This document shows, one piece after another, positions 1 to 11,942 of a stretch of DNA of 64,000 nt. The first letter of the stretch is position 1; the number at the start of each line of letters is the position of its first letter. Under the pieces are notes generated by a model that was not told the origin of the DNA, searched no databases, and was given only the letters and a program-made list of their open reading frames with translations. A program made the translations under genes and the position numbers. This DNA is from Sphagnum magellanicum (taxonomy: Eukaryota > Streptophyta > Sphagnopsida > Sphagnales > Sphagnaceae), in NCBI GenBank assembly GCA_021904315.1, contig CM038923.1, forward strand, positions 2,728,001 to 2,792,000, in the 5' to 3' direction.

Positions 1-3000
1 TTTGATTTTTCTTGGCACAAATGAAAAGAACTTCGTTGCGAAAGGGAACAAAGAACACAACCCAAAGGCCGATGGGCGAAAAGTCACACACACAACACCA
101 AAGGGCATGAACCAACCATAAATTTTATTTAGGGTTTATGGGTTTAGGGTTTAAACCCTAAACCCAACCAATTTTTATTTCATTGATATTGATAATATGT
201 GTGGTCCCAAAAAAATCATAAATACTTTACTGGGTGGTTATTTTAAAGAAGCCCTAAAAATGTCGCCAATTTTGTTCTCCTATTGTAAAGTTGCAAGCCA
301 CTCCAACATAGTTTTCCAAAACCTTGGTTAACAAGGATGTGAATAAATGTCTTAAAATCGTATAATCTTGACCAAATGCACTAGGTAAAGGATTTAGGCA
401 ATTTCAAAGTATCCTTTTTACACCCAATTTCATTGTGACATTTGGATCTTTGTTTTTTCATATATACGGATATAAAAATCCATGTAGTCATTTTGACAAT
501 GGGAAGTCATGATACATGGGACTCCATTAACCCAACTACCTCAGTATCTTTTCAGATTTGGCAAAAAAAAATATTATTTAAAAAAAAATTAAGGTCGCTT
601 CCCATTGAAATTTTTTAAAATTATTATTTATTGATGCCAAAATTTCATAGGATTCAAGAAGTTGTTACAGGATAGTTTTAGGTTTTTAGTATGTATATTA
701 TTGCATGTATTTTAAGCAATTTCAGGCTTTTGTTGAATATTTTTTAATTTGAATGAAATGTTGCCAAGAATTTAATTAAGTAATTATTTATTTTTTTTGG
801 GGTGTTGAAATCAAATTTTCAGAATAAAATAATTATTCAACAATGAGATGCCAAACCTGAAATGGTACTATGGTATTGGCTCAAGAGAATCTAATTTAAA
901 ACAAGCTTGAAAATTACCTAACAAAAGGCCTTGCCGCAAGTGCAATGGGTTTTTTGGAAGAAGACGAGCCCTTTGGATGAGTGAAAATTTTGTCTAGGTC
1001 ATTTGTAGATGATGGCCAACACACCTACCTCACAAATTTGGCAAAAAAACACAATGTTGGACCATGAAATTCAAATTTGGTTTCCCATTTATATTTGAAT
1101 TATTTTTCTTGAAAGCTTTTTCAATTGTGTGAAGAAGTACAAATATGAATTACAAAAGACATATGTAGAAATAATTAGAACACAAATAAAAATAAAATGT
1201 ATTTTTCTTTGCAAACTACATAAGAAAATAATAGAATAATAAATAAATAAATCAAAATTTAAAAAAATAAAGATATAAAATATCCCATTCCCAACCAATT
1301 GTGTCTTTCATAGACTATTTCATTTGTATTAAGGTTGAACCCCAAGACATAGAGATTTTTAACTCTTGTAAGAATTCAAGGACTTGGGGCCTGAACAAAT
1401 TAGGTTTCATATACTAGGATTTGACATCGTAAGACATGACATTTTTAGAAGCCTAGGACTTTAAAGTTTGAGGGCCAAAGACATGAAAACTTAGGACTTG
1501 ATATAAGCTTAGGGATATGAAGGATTGAAGGCCTACGACTAGAGGGTTTAAGAATTAAGTTTAAGGTTTTGGAATAACAAATTTGGTTAGAGTATGTACA
1601 TGCGTATGGTTAAGTATTATATGAGGATTTATATTATACATAGGTTTGACATATATACATATTTTGTATAATATATAGTGTGATATTAAATATATGATTG
1701 CATATTATATTTTAATATGCAAATTTTCAAGGTAGATTTGAGATCTTCCACCAATTCCAAAAAAAATTCCTTTGTTTTGCTTATAATTGCTCCACTTGCA
1801 AAATTTGTGTTGAAACTTTTTTGATGTAAAATTTTGTCACCAACAACTTCTCAAGCCTCACCCATTACACATGAACTTAGATCAACTTCAAATTTTGGTA
1901 TAACATGAAAAAATATGTCTATTCCCAATTCTCAAATTTTCAATTCATTTGGCTTTGTCAAATGAAAGATTTTGGTACTCTTTTGAAACAACCTCAATCT
2001 TGGACCTAAACATAAAATGACCTTTAATTTCTTTTCAACATGTTCAAACGACTTGAAACCTAAAGAGATGTCTAAAAATACATCTTTCACAACAAACCAC
2101 TTCAAAGAACATCACAAAATTGAAAACAAAAACCATGCTTCTTGTGCTTCAAAAGGTTTCATATTAATAAACATAACCATAATAACCACTTGAAGGCAAT
2201 TTACATTCTTCTTCTCCATATAATAAATAGCCAGGACATTTTTCCTCTCACATTTATGATATAATTGTTATTATGTTTACCTTCAAAAGTGCAATATACC
2301 CAAAAAGAACTTAACCCTAAAATTATTAGGGTATGGGCTTTTACACTAGGAGTCAGGGCTGACAAAACTTGGGGCCAATTTTGAGCATTTTTTTGGCTTG
2401 TTGTTTCACCCCAAGTTTGATGGTATCCTTTTTTTGGTTGGGTATCAACCTGGGCATGCACCCGGGTATGGAGTACCCTGACCATTGGGTATTGGCTCAT
2501 CAAAAAACCTCTCGATACCCTACCTCGGTAGACTTCTCTTTTCCCATACATAGGCTATGCCCTTACTACACGGGCATTCTTGTATTTTACAAATTTTGTG
2601 AGCTACATTAGTCAAGCAAGCATCACACATTGCAAACATGTGCAGGGTATTGAAGTTTAGAGTTAAAACTTTTAGGGTTAGAGTTTAGTGTTTAATGAGG
2701 GTTGTAAGTCAATAATCTACAATGTTTTAAAAAAGATTTGTTGTTTTTGTGTCAACTTGATAGAAGAAAAGATCCATCATGGAAATGGATTGCAACAAAA
2801 AGGAGTGCCATCAACTTGATAAAAAAGAATATCCATGATGAAATGGCTTGCAACAAAAAGGAGTGGCAATTTTTGTGAAATTGTAGATCTACTAGCAACA
2901 TCTCCATTGATGTTCATGATAGAAGAACAAGGGAAGCATTCTATCATTGTTTTCATGTCTTTTAATTTTGATTTTTTCCTTATACTATTCGTGTGCAGTG

Positions 3001-3604
3001 CATTATTTCTAGTGTTCTTGTGTCTTCTTCTTGTTGCCATGTTGAAATTATCTCATGTTTTATTGTTTTCATCACTCTATTTTTAGTGCATTGTTCTAGT
3101 AATTTCAAGGTTTTCTTTTTGTTGTCAAGCCAATATCTCGTGTTTGATCAACTTCATTTTTGGTGCTCTAATGTCTTCTTTTTGTCATTAGGTTAGTAAG
3201 CTAGTATTTTGAGTTTTGTCGATTTCATTTTTGATATTTTCATGTTTTCTTTTGGTCATCAAACTAGTAAGCTAGTATTTCATGTTTCACCATCTTTAGT
3301 GTCTTATAGCTTGCAATCTTCAAGTTTTCAATCATTATTACATCACAACAAGTTTGTTGGTGTTTTGTTGTGTTTTCAAAAGCTAGTTTATAACGGTTGA
3401 AGACTAGTGTGTTTTTATGAACAAAGTCATAAAAGATATGGAGGGAATTTATTTCAATGTAGTTGATTATGGTGTCAACTTTGGTGAAGATGGGGTTGGG
3501 GATGGCAATGGTGGGCTTGGATTTGAAGTAAATAACAATGAAATAATTGTTGATTGAAAGCTTAGTGAGGACAACAAGAAGATTTTTCAAGCTAAATCAG
3601 ATGC
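1..3604. other. AT-rich intergenic DNA, no gene recognised
   Basis: This stretch is AT-rich with many homopolymer runs and stops in all frames. The few short open frames show no recognisable domain. It contains the telomeric palindrome near position 150 and a GC-richer patch at about 2380-2600 with several TACCC/GGGTA words. I see no gene here. Confidence 0.6.
140..165. repeat. Head-to-head telomeric-repeat palindrome
   Basis: Two plant-type telomere repeats (GGGTTTAGGGTTT) run directly into their own reverse complement, giving a perfect 26-bp palindrome that extends one base further on each side (139-166). The plant telomere unit is TTTAGGG. Another degenerate copy (TTTAGGGTTTAGGG) lies in the forward direction near 29757-29770. 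Confidence 0.85.
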
Positions 3605-5330
3605 ATGGCAAGAACAACTACTTGTTCAATTAAAATTCAGCCAAAATATTGGTTCACATGGCAAAGGTCAGCAAGTACATGGGCATTTTTTAAAATGAAT
3701 GACCATAGCCTTGATGTTGATTCCTTTCAATTTCAAATAATGAAATGCATTATGTGTCATAACATGCAACAACAAGAAAATAATCAAAATTTTATACAAA
3801 GTCAAAAAGGTTTAATTAAAATAACAAGGACCATGGCACAATTGCCATGAATCTTCATGTTTCTTCTAAACACTATGCAGTTTTAGCCTCATCCCTAGCA
3901 CAATGATAATTTGTTATTACCATGGCATTTACTAATCACCAAATTACTAAAAAGAAGAAGTCGACTACAAGTTTCATTGTTGGTTTCTTTACCACTAGAA
4001 TCTTTTACAAAAGACTAACCCTACTCAAGAACAAGCCCTTGAAGATTTGGTGTTTTACATTACTAGAAGCTACCATCTTTTATGAAATTATCTAGTGAAA
4101 TTACTTTTAACATGGTTAATAAAACCATGGAATGCCATATTCTTCCTACACTTGCTAAAGCCACCACAATTATAGCCACATTTAATTTATGGATGTATTG
4201 AACAAGCATTGATACGTTTGCATTTGTTGTCAATTACATCAACATAAAATGGCAGCCATGTCATATTATAGTGGGCCTTTTTGAGGTTCATGTGAAACAA
4301 TGGGGGCTGCAATGGCTATGCAATTAAAAGATTTCCTTGCTTGATATGAGTTGTTGGACAAGGTAATACCATATGTGAAGGATGAGGGTGCTAATTTGAG
4401 CACCTTCACAAATGGCCTTAACAAATATTGTCTTTTGGGCTCCATTCATGTTGCCACAACCCTATGCTACCATTTGCTATGGGCATGCCATGTCTAAGTG
4501 TTATCAATATGCTACAAATAACCTCAAGGTGTGTAATGGAATGTGGGAGGTTTTTATCAAGATTGCTCAATCTTTTCTATAGAAGACAATTTTACTTGGA
4601 CCAAGAAAAGTGGGAAGGGCAGGCAAGAGTGGGCTAAAGCTTGTAAAGATTCCAAGCGTTGCATTAGAAAACTAAAAATTCATGTTAAGACTCAATTTGC
4701 CTCCAAAGTGATTTTATTCAAAGAGACATTAGAGTTTTAAAATGCTATAAATCTTTGTTATTCAAGGCAAACCATTGCCTTAGAAAATAGAATACCTACT
4801 CCCCATACATGGGTTGTGGCATAAAAAGTTTCAAAAATTATGACACAAGTAATCACCTAATGTGTTTTGAACCAATCCCATGGATATTAGTTATTATTTG
4901 ATGTCATTTCTATTGTTATCTCCATGATTGTTGGCATGCATACCAACAATTCCGTTATAGTTAATCATGAGATGCACGTATGTGGGCCAATATATTTTGG
5001 TTTTGTTTATTTAAGATTTTTGGTTAAATGTTTTATCTTGTAAAAACATTAAAATTTTAATTGTTTAATTATGTTTATAGAGTTACAAGTTGGAGACTTT
5101 GACTTAGAGTTTATACATCTTGGGCATTGCATGCAAGCTGAAATTATTGGTGTGTTGAGGCTATTTTTGACCTTTGTATCATCATTTCAGCCACAAGCCA
5201 TTCACAATATGTTGGTTCTTATGCTTGACCTACACTTTAAGAAAGTTCAACTCATTTGAGATTACGTTGGCTTGGAATTAGCCATGCAAGTTGTTTTTGA
5301 ATATGATCAAAGAGTTCTAATGCTTTTGAT
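3605..5330 (+). pseudogene. Decayed hAT-type transposase relic
   Basis: Conceptual translation of the plus strand, shifting frames and crossing many stops, gives fragments resembling hAT transposases. Near 3605-3850 there is a possible BED-finger remnant with a KCIMCH motif. At 4145-4290 two fragments (LPTLAKATTI and DTFAFVVNYI, continuing to GLFEVH) resemble the hAT catalytic-core region. Around 4590-4740 a lysine-rich stretch reads KSGKGRQEWAKACKD. At 5195-5255 there is an LVLMLDLHFK motif like the hAT LDPRFK block. Stops and frameshifts make it non-functional. No terminal repeats were found, so the ends are approximate. Assignment rests on remembered family motifs. Confidence 0.55.
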
Positions 5331-6725
5331 GTAAACTTTTTAATATGGCTAATATCATCACAAGTTTGAAACATTATTGGCTTGGTATTGAAAATTTGGT
5401 TAAACTAATTCTAATCATGAAGAATTAGCTAGATAATCCTAGATTTGGGTGCAAAAATGTTGAACCTAAATCAATCGAAGAATACATAGACATTGAAAAT
5501 GACATGGTGTTAGAAAATGAAAAACTCATTGATGATTTCAATTTGTTTGAAGAAAACTAACTTTATGTACTATTGAAAGGTGCAAACTATGAAGAGCAAA
5601 AAGGAAGGTACCTAGTTGCATCTATGTTTTTGTTTCCATTGTTGTTCTAATTTGTTAGGTGCAATACATTAACTTTAATTGTTGTCTATGTTTTTTTAAT
5701 TTTCTAGTTGTAGGTGCCCCAACCTTTTGGGCCAAAGTGCCTCAATGATGAACAAAAGAATATTGTGAAACTCCCTGAATTTTTTCAAAGCATCACGATA
5801 GGTTAAAAGGTAGATGTCTAGTGTGATTTGGGTTGTTTGCTCCAAGTACATGTGTCTATTGTTTATTTGGCTATGTGTTGGTGTCTACAATAATCAATGT
5901 TTTTCAGTTTCTATTCCCACTTGTCAAATGTTGTTTAATTGAAGGACATGAATGCAGTTGTTGTGGGATGTCTTGTATTTTCAACTTTTATTTTTAACAT
6001 CGGGGTTTCTTATGGTTGTTGTGGGTTGTTTTCAACGTTTACTCTTCACCTTGTGGTTTCTTGTTTAGTTATGAGTTGGTTTCAACTTTTTTTTCTTAAC
6101 ATTGGTGGATGTGAAGTATGTCATATTGTATGTTCTTTTGGTATGTATATCATTAATTTTTTAAATGCTAAAAACGTACGAGTTGCCAAAGTTGATGGTG
6201 AGAGTGGCTAGTTGTGTTTTGGTTTTGAATTGAAACTGGATTACAAGTTTTATGAAAGTGAATACAAAGTTGTTGATGACAGAGTTGTTTGAGTCTATTG
6301 ATATTCCAATCCCTTGATGCAATTGTGTTTAATGAATTGAATGTGGTGTCATCAGTTTGAATGAGCTTGAATGTCTTTGCTTGCTAATGTGTATGGTGTT
6401 TGAGAATCTAAAACAACACTTTGCAACCACCCCTCGATCTCTTGTCAACTTGCTAAGATTGTAGCTAAAGGCAACCACTTACCTATGACCTCAACAATTC
6501 TTCTAACATACACAATTCCAAGTTTTTGGAATGTTAGGCTACAATGATGTAATTATGAAGCTACAAATCTTGCTAGTTAGTGGTAGTGTTATAGTATAGA
6601 TAAAATTTATTGTTAGAAAACATGGGGTTTCTGTTGTGTGATAGTTTCACTCACATTTGTACTGTTTAGATCAATCAATCAAACTTGATTTTTATTTATT
6701 TATGCTTGAAAACACTATCCATTAT
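5331..6725. other. AT-rich spacer without a recognised gene
   Basis: Only short open frames without recognisable domains occur. The first few hundred bases may still be the decayed 3' part of the hAT relic. A hydrophobic 90-codon frame at 5939-6211 is rich in Phe, Val and Cys, as expected for T-rich DNA, and is not supported as a gene. Confidence 0.5.
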
Positions 6726-6940
6726 GACCAATTGTGTCAATCTAAACATGCTTGGGTTTGGGTTTATGTCCAACAAGCATCACCCTTTTTGATATCTATT
6801 ATGCATGCCCATCTAAAGAAAAACATGTCTTATGTTTATGCCAATCGAGCTTATGACCAATTTGTCAATGCACATGTTCAGGTTTATGACCGACATGCAT
6901 CACCCTTTTCCATATCTATTATGCATGCCCATCTAAAAAT
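6726..6940 (+). repeat. Two-copy direct tandem duplication, period about 120 bp
   Basis: A segment starting at GACCAATT and containing GCATCACCC, TATCTATTATGCATGCCC and ATCTAAA occurs at about 6726-6845 and again, slightly diverged, at about 6846-6940. The GCATCACCC word starts at 6777 and 6897, giving the 120-bp spacing. The open frame across it (6657-6974) is probably a by-product of the duplication. Confidence 0.7.
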
Positions 6941-7029
6941 TAATTTAAAGAAAAAAAATTTATTTATTTTTTAAATTTATTTTTTTAAAATTTAAATTTA
7001 TTTTTATTTTTTTAAAACCATGTACTATG

Positions 7030-7180
7030 TACATACCCGGCAGGCTTCAGTCTGCCAAAAAATTCTTACTATGCCCAGACCCGGCGGGCTTCAACTATGA
7101 AAAGTTTTTTTGGGGGTGGGGGTTAATACCCTGCCCGTCGGGTATAGTTGAAAGTAGATACCCGCCGAACACTGGTCATG
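7030..7180. repeat. GC-rich patch with inverted-repeat arms, MITE-like fragment
   Basis: A short GC-rich block stands in T/A-rich DNA just upstream of the first gene. It contains repeated ACCCGGC/GGGC words, a small hairpin (GGCAG...CTGCC near 7041) and inverted 9-bp arms, TTCAACTAT at 7090-7098 and ATAGTTGAA at 7144-7152. This could be a fragment of a miniature inverted-repeat element. No target duplication was identified. Confidence 0.3.
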
Positions 7181-7189
7181 AGCATGGCC

Positions 7190-7358
7190 TCTGTGGTGGT
7201 AAAGGCGACGATGTTTTCACGAATAGAATGGGCGAGAGAGCGCGTGCGTCGTAGCCCGAAGGTTTTCAAGGCAGGTTCTGTTGCATGTGAAGATCGTTTG
7301 TGGTGCTAGTGTCAAGGGATTTGGCGAAAGCAAGAACGCGAAGATTATGCCCTCACAG
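7190..7358 (+). other. Possible 5' untranslated exon of the coiled-coil membrane protein gene
   Basis: The sequence becomes abruptly GC- and CpG-richer at about 7190. A plausible donor (CTCACAG|GTGGGT) follows at 7358, and a good acceptor (TTCTTGCAG) ends at 9040, just before the exon with the start codon. This suggests a leader exon plus a roughly 1.7-kb intron in the 5' UTR. It is inferred only from composition and splice signals; transcript data would be needed to fix the ends. Confidence 0.35.
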
Positions 7359-9120
7359 GTGGGTTTTCCCTTTCTCCGTTTCCTTCCTTCCTTCTTCCGG
7401 TAGCTTTCACGTGAGCCCTTTTCTTGCCGCAATTATTGTTGTTGGTATGTGTGCCTTTCGTAGTCTGGGTGTAAGTAAGGGTTTCTTGTTTCGAATCTCG
7501 CGTTCTTCTCTCGTTATCTGGAATGTTTAAAATTGCGTCATACGAATTCGACAAGGGATTTCCTCGCTCGCGGATTTCTTTCAGTGTCGTGCTTGCGCTG
7601 TCGAGCTCTTTAACGGCGGGCGGCCAAGAATTTGTCTGGTCGAGTTTTCTTGACATTCATTGGTTGTTGTGTTTCCAATTCTCGTTCGCCTATTCGGTGC
7701 AATTTTGAAACAGCTTTGGGGGTTTTGATTGATCGCAGATTGTTTGTTAATCGTGTCCTTCTGTTGTTTCCTTGTGCGCAATTACTACATCGGCATATTG
7801 TCGCTTGGTTCACGACGCCGCATTTGTAAAGCGTGAAGCTTGTCGTACTTCCGAAACCCCTGCGTTTGTTCTCAAGTCTAATTTTTTGCTTCTTGTCCCC
7901 TAATTGTAAGAACGTGAACGGTAGGTAGGTAGATCAAAACGGCAGTTGGGAGTTGTTGGGACTGGGAAAGCTTATTCCTGAACTATCCCTAAATTCAGCG
8001 TCCTAGGTCCCGTCCTTAGTCCCTTCTGCTCAGATGTCCACGGGTTGGGAACATTCTGTTGACGAAAGCTCTCAATGCTGATCACTTATAGACTTGGATT
8101 CTAAGGGAGGAGAGTGACCTTGTCTGCGCAAAGGCCGCAGGAGACTGCATCGCGGTGGTGGGACTCTAACGAGGGTTTTAGATTAGTTGCCTTGGTGATC
8201 ACATCCAGCAATTGGCTAAACTGACAAATGTTCCTCCCTCTTCAGTGATGCAGATATTTCTTCATTCTCGATTGTGCTGACTGATGACCGGCTGTTCCTG
8301 CTACAAGTGCCTGTTACAAGTGACAAGGTGAATGTGATTTGTTTTGGAAATTGAACCAATTGGAATTAGACTTTCCTTTCGCGGAATTCTGTCAGAGACT
8401 GTCATACTCTATAATGAGGCAACCGGGACCGAATGTAGGAGGCAATCTTCAGAATCTCACATCACTAGAACTTACAAATATCATGTGAGATTTGTTGCCA
8501 GGGTTGTCAGACTGGATAGAGCCAAACATCTAAGCATTGGTAAATGATATTCAGGGTTTAGAAGGAATTTTACAACAGTATATTTAGGAGGGAGTAGATT
8601 CTAGAGAAGCATGCTCTTGGCTCAACAGAGACTCTCTACACCCAGGCCAAAGTGTAGAAAGAGCAGGGGAAAATTATTGGTGGCAGAGGTGATGCTGCAA
8701 TTGAACAAGGGTCCTGAGTTAACAGAGACTTCTAATAGCACTGAGTGTTATCTTGACTCAGGTCTAGAACTGTAAGAAGTAACCTGAAATGAAGAGAGGA
8801 CTGTTTTCTTGACAGAGGAAAGCAAGGCAGAGCCTATCTTTTTGGTGCTCACTCCACTGGTTCTGGGTCTAGTTCCTGTGTTGTGGTCCTCACACTGTTA
8901 AGTGTGAAGTCCATGACCTTCAATTCAGATCACAAAAGTGGGATACCCATCAATAGGAGTATGGATTCACATTTGTTGTGGGATTTGGTTCAGATGTATT
9001 CTTAGTGGGCTAACAGCATTGATGAATGATTTCTTGCAGAGTCACTGTTGAAGCAAGGGATGCAGTTTGAAAGGGGTTTACTAGGAGGTGAAATAAGTGG
9101 AGAGTAATGACAGGGTTCCT

Positions 9121-10952
9121 ATGGTCGACTGCCAGAGATGTAATATGCAGGATAACATGGCCCTGGCGACAGATGTTTTGGTTACTTCTGCACCTATATG
9201 TATCAGTATGGAGAATTTCTTCCAACTGGGTGGTCACGGTCCTCTGGACACCAATCCATATTCTGACAGCAGTGCACCGGGAGAGAGAGGTTTGTTTTCT
9301 TTCCCTTGCCAAATAAGGAGGGGGCTCTAAAGAGCAAATCAGCAGCCAGAGAAGTAGCTATCTTGATCCTTTACTCCATTTCCTATTTCCTCTTCTGTGT
9401 TTTTCCCTCTACATGGCTCCATTGGCTGCAAAGATGTGCAGAATTTAGCAAGTGCTGATACCAGGGTTTAGTTGTCTCTGATATTTTAGCTGTTTATTCA
9501 AGGTATTAGATGTTCTGTATTGTGTACCTACACAAAGATTTCACTGCAATCCAGCTGGCAGTGCAACTGTGCATTCTGCAAAAGGAGTATGAGGAGGTTA
9601 TTATACATAACAAGGACTATCAAAGGAAACTGGATGCAGTCAAAAGAGATCGTCAGCGCTCAGTTGACAAGCTCATTCAGATTTCTGGAGACAGAAAGAA
9701 AGCACTGGAGAATGAAATGAGCTTAAAAACCAGGGTATGCATGTTCTTGGCCTATTTTGATCATCTCATGATACAATATAAACTTTATAAGAATTTATTG
9801 AGCTCTAAATCTTTCCTTACGTTGGAGAGTGCACCTGTTGCTGCAGGTAAATGAATTAGAACATGAAAACCAGCATTTGATTGAGTGTCATAAGGAACTA
9901 CGGCAGCAGCTTGCAAAAGCTGCCCTGATGGCAGTATCAACTGCAGCTGCAAAAATGGGGGCTACAAGTATGCACTTGGATGGACTGGGTTCAGATCCAA
10001 ATATATCACAAGTGAAAGAGCTTACAAACAAAGGTCTCCAAGATATTCACATACAGAGAAAAGCAATTGAGCCTGGTATTGAGATGGACCCATGCGAGCC
10101 CCCTAAGTGTGTCCAACCAAATGATGGCTCAGAAAAACATACAAACTCTTTGGCAGCTGAGTTAGAGTGGAGTGTGGCATTTGCATCAAGCTCATTTAGT
10201 GCCATGCTTTCGACCTTGGTGGCAGTGATTGCTTGGGAGGCTCAGGTAATCTGTCATCGCACCCTTACCTGCAAGTAACTTAAGCTAGTGAAGGCTGGGA
10301 CTTTCAGGGGTATTGCCTTGTTGATTGCCCATGCCTTGACCAGGGCACAGTGTTTTTCAACGGAGTTGATTTATGTGCTTTTGTTTTATCTGGTTGCTGC
10401 CCCCTTTTGACAGTATTGTGGTCTGAGATACACCACACCACTCAGTAGCACCATTTCTGTTTCCAAATTGGTCAAATATGGCCACTGTAAAGTCATTGGT
10501 GAAACTCTGAAACCTGGGAATGTAGGATGACGCTCCACAAAAGAGGTTGATTTTACTGTCAAGTAATCAAAGAGGATGCTTGTCAAATGAGATAGTCTGT
10601 GTCCTGAAAGCTGTACTGTTTTTTTCTCTGATATCTGAAATTTGACAGCTTGTTTCTTGCACAGGACCCATGCACTCCACTGGTTTTCGCACTCTTCATT
10701 GTAGTGGTGATGTCACTGGCCAATGTAGTTCAAATCTTCTCAAAGATACATACTCAGCAGTCTTTTCATGCTGTCAGCCTCCTCAGTTTCAACTGTTTTC
10801 TGCTAGGCACTCTGGCGTATCCAGCATCACCTTACTTGGGTCAACTCACACATGCCATTTTGCATGGCATTGCAGTTCGCTTCTTACATTTGTTTGCCTC
10901 CACAGGTTCTAATAATAATGTTCACATTTCAGAATCTTGGATAGAGCTGTGA
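9121..10952 (+). CDS. Coiled-coil protein with three C-terminal membrane segments (unnamed)
   Basis: Four coding exons join in phase: 9121-9289, 9562-9734, 9847-10245 and 10665-10952, giving about 342 residues. The start is the first ATG after an in-frame TAA at 9094. Residues about 60-145 form a charged heptad-rich coiled coil (LQKEYEEVI, then LDAVKRDRQRSVDKLIQ and VNELEHENQHL). Hydrophobic segments lie at about 222-245, 251-272 and 281-300, with a DPCTPL turn between the first two. A C-terminal membrane anchor with a cytosolic coiled coil is inferred, suggesting a tether or scaffold at an endomembrane. I recognise this layout only vaguely from uncharacterised plant proteins and assign no function. 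The gene converges on the kinesin gene, stops 991 bp apart. Confidence 0.7.
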
Positions 10953-11942
10953 CAGCATCAGGAAACTGAGATTATCCTTTTTTTTTTTGCAGCACAGTTT
11001 CTAGTTTCCTGTATAATGCTCAGTTTTGTAACTGTCGTCTGTGAGATTAGGAACTATATATAGAAGAGTGTACAGGTATTTGTAGTACAGTAAAATATGC
11101 ATATTTGGTAGAATATTAAAAACCCGAAAGTGTGCAATGAACTTTACTATCTACATGTTTGATGGATGGAAATTTGGCATTGTATTTTCTTGTGGGATGT
11201 ACTCTGCTGCTCCAGGGGTTGACCAATTGATCACACCAAAACTAAGAAACATTTCCTGAGGTATGGCACTGACCAGTAACTTGCTTCACAATTCTGCTTG
11301 AGTTTGCTATCACACAGATTGGTCATAGATGTGACTTTCTTTGCCTCCGATCATGGAACTTGATGACTCCAAGCCTTTGTTTCTAGCCAAATAGTCTCTA
11401 CTGTAGGGTGAAGGTGAAAATTAGCATTGACCACACAATAGAGACATGGAATAGACTTAAAAGCAAGAAGTTAGTGTCAACAGCTTCACTTGATGACAAG
11501 TCATTGTTTTTCTTCTCCCTGTTAATTCCAACAGCAGAATGTCCTGCATAGTTCCAGGTCTCTCCTTTTTGGTTGCTTGAATTAATGTAGCAGTTGACAT
11601 TGGGAACTTGTTACTGTCACAGAAACAATCTGCACCATGCTATCGGCATGAACAATTGTAATTGCTATACAGATGAGGAAAGGGTATTTTCCACATAGGT
11701 TCTAGTGACCGAATGCTAGACAAAGAGAGCATTAAAATTTTGAATCCCTTGTCATCTGCAAACCTACCTTATGTATCTGGACAAGCTCTGATATGCTTCT
11801 ATCTCACATTTTGCATGCATCTCAATGCGCACACATAACAGGATAGGGATGCCAAGTGAAAATTACTGTCAACAGAGAATGACTTCAGTAGTGTCACTCA
11901 TCAAAAGGCAGGTCAATAGCACAGGAAGAAATGGGCAATTGC
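10953..11942. other. Convergent intergenic region (two 3' UTRs)
   Basis: About 1 kb separates the stop codons of the convergent coiled-coil gene (+) and kinesin gene (-). It holds a T-run at about 10979 and a candidate poly(A) signal (TATTAAAAA near 11113), probably the 3' UTR of the plus-strand gene. No other gene is seen. Confidence 0.5.

Noticed and set aside
2201..2611. Overlapping 116- and 80-codon frames
   Set aside because: No domain, no splice context and biased composition; probably chance frames in a GC-richer patch.
5939..6211. 90-codon hydrophobic frame as a membrane protein gene
   Set aside because: The Phe/Val/Cys bias follows from T-rich DNA; no promoter, homologue or splice signals support it.
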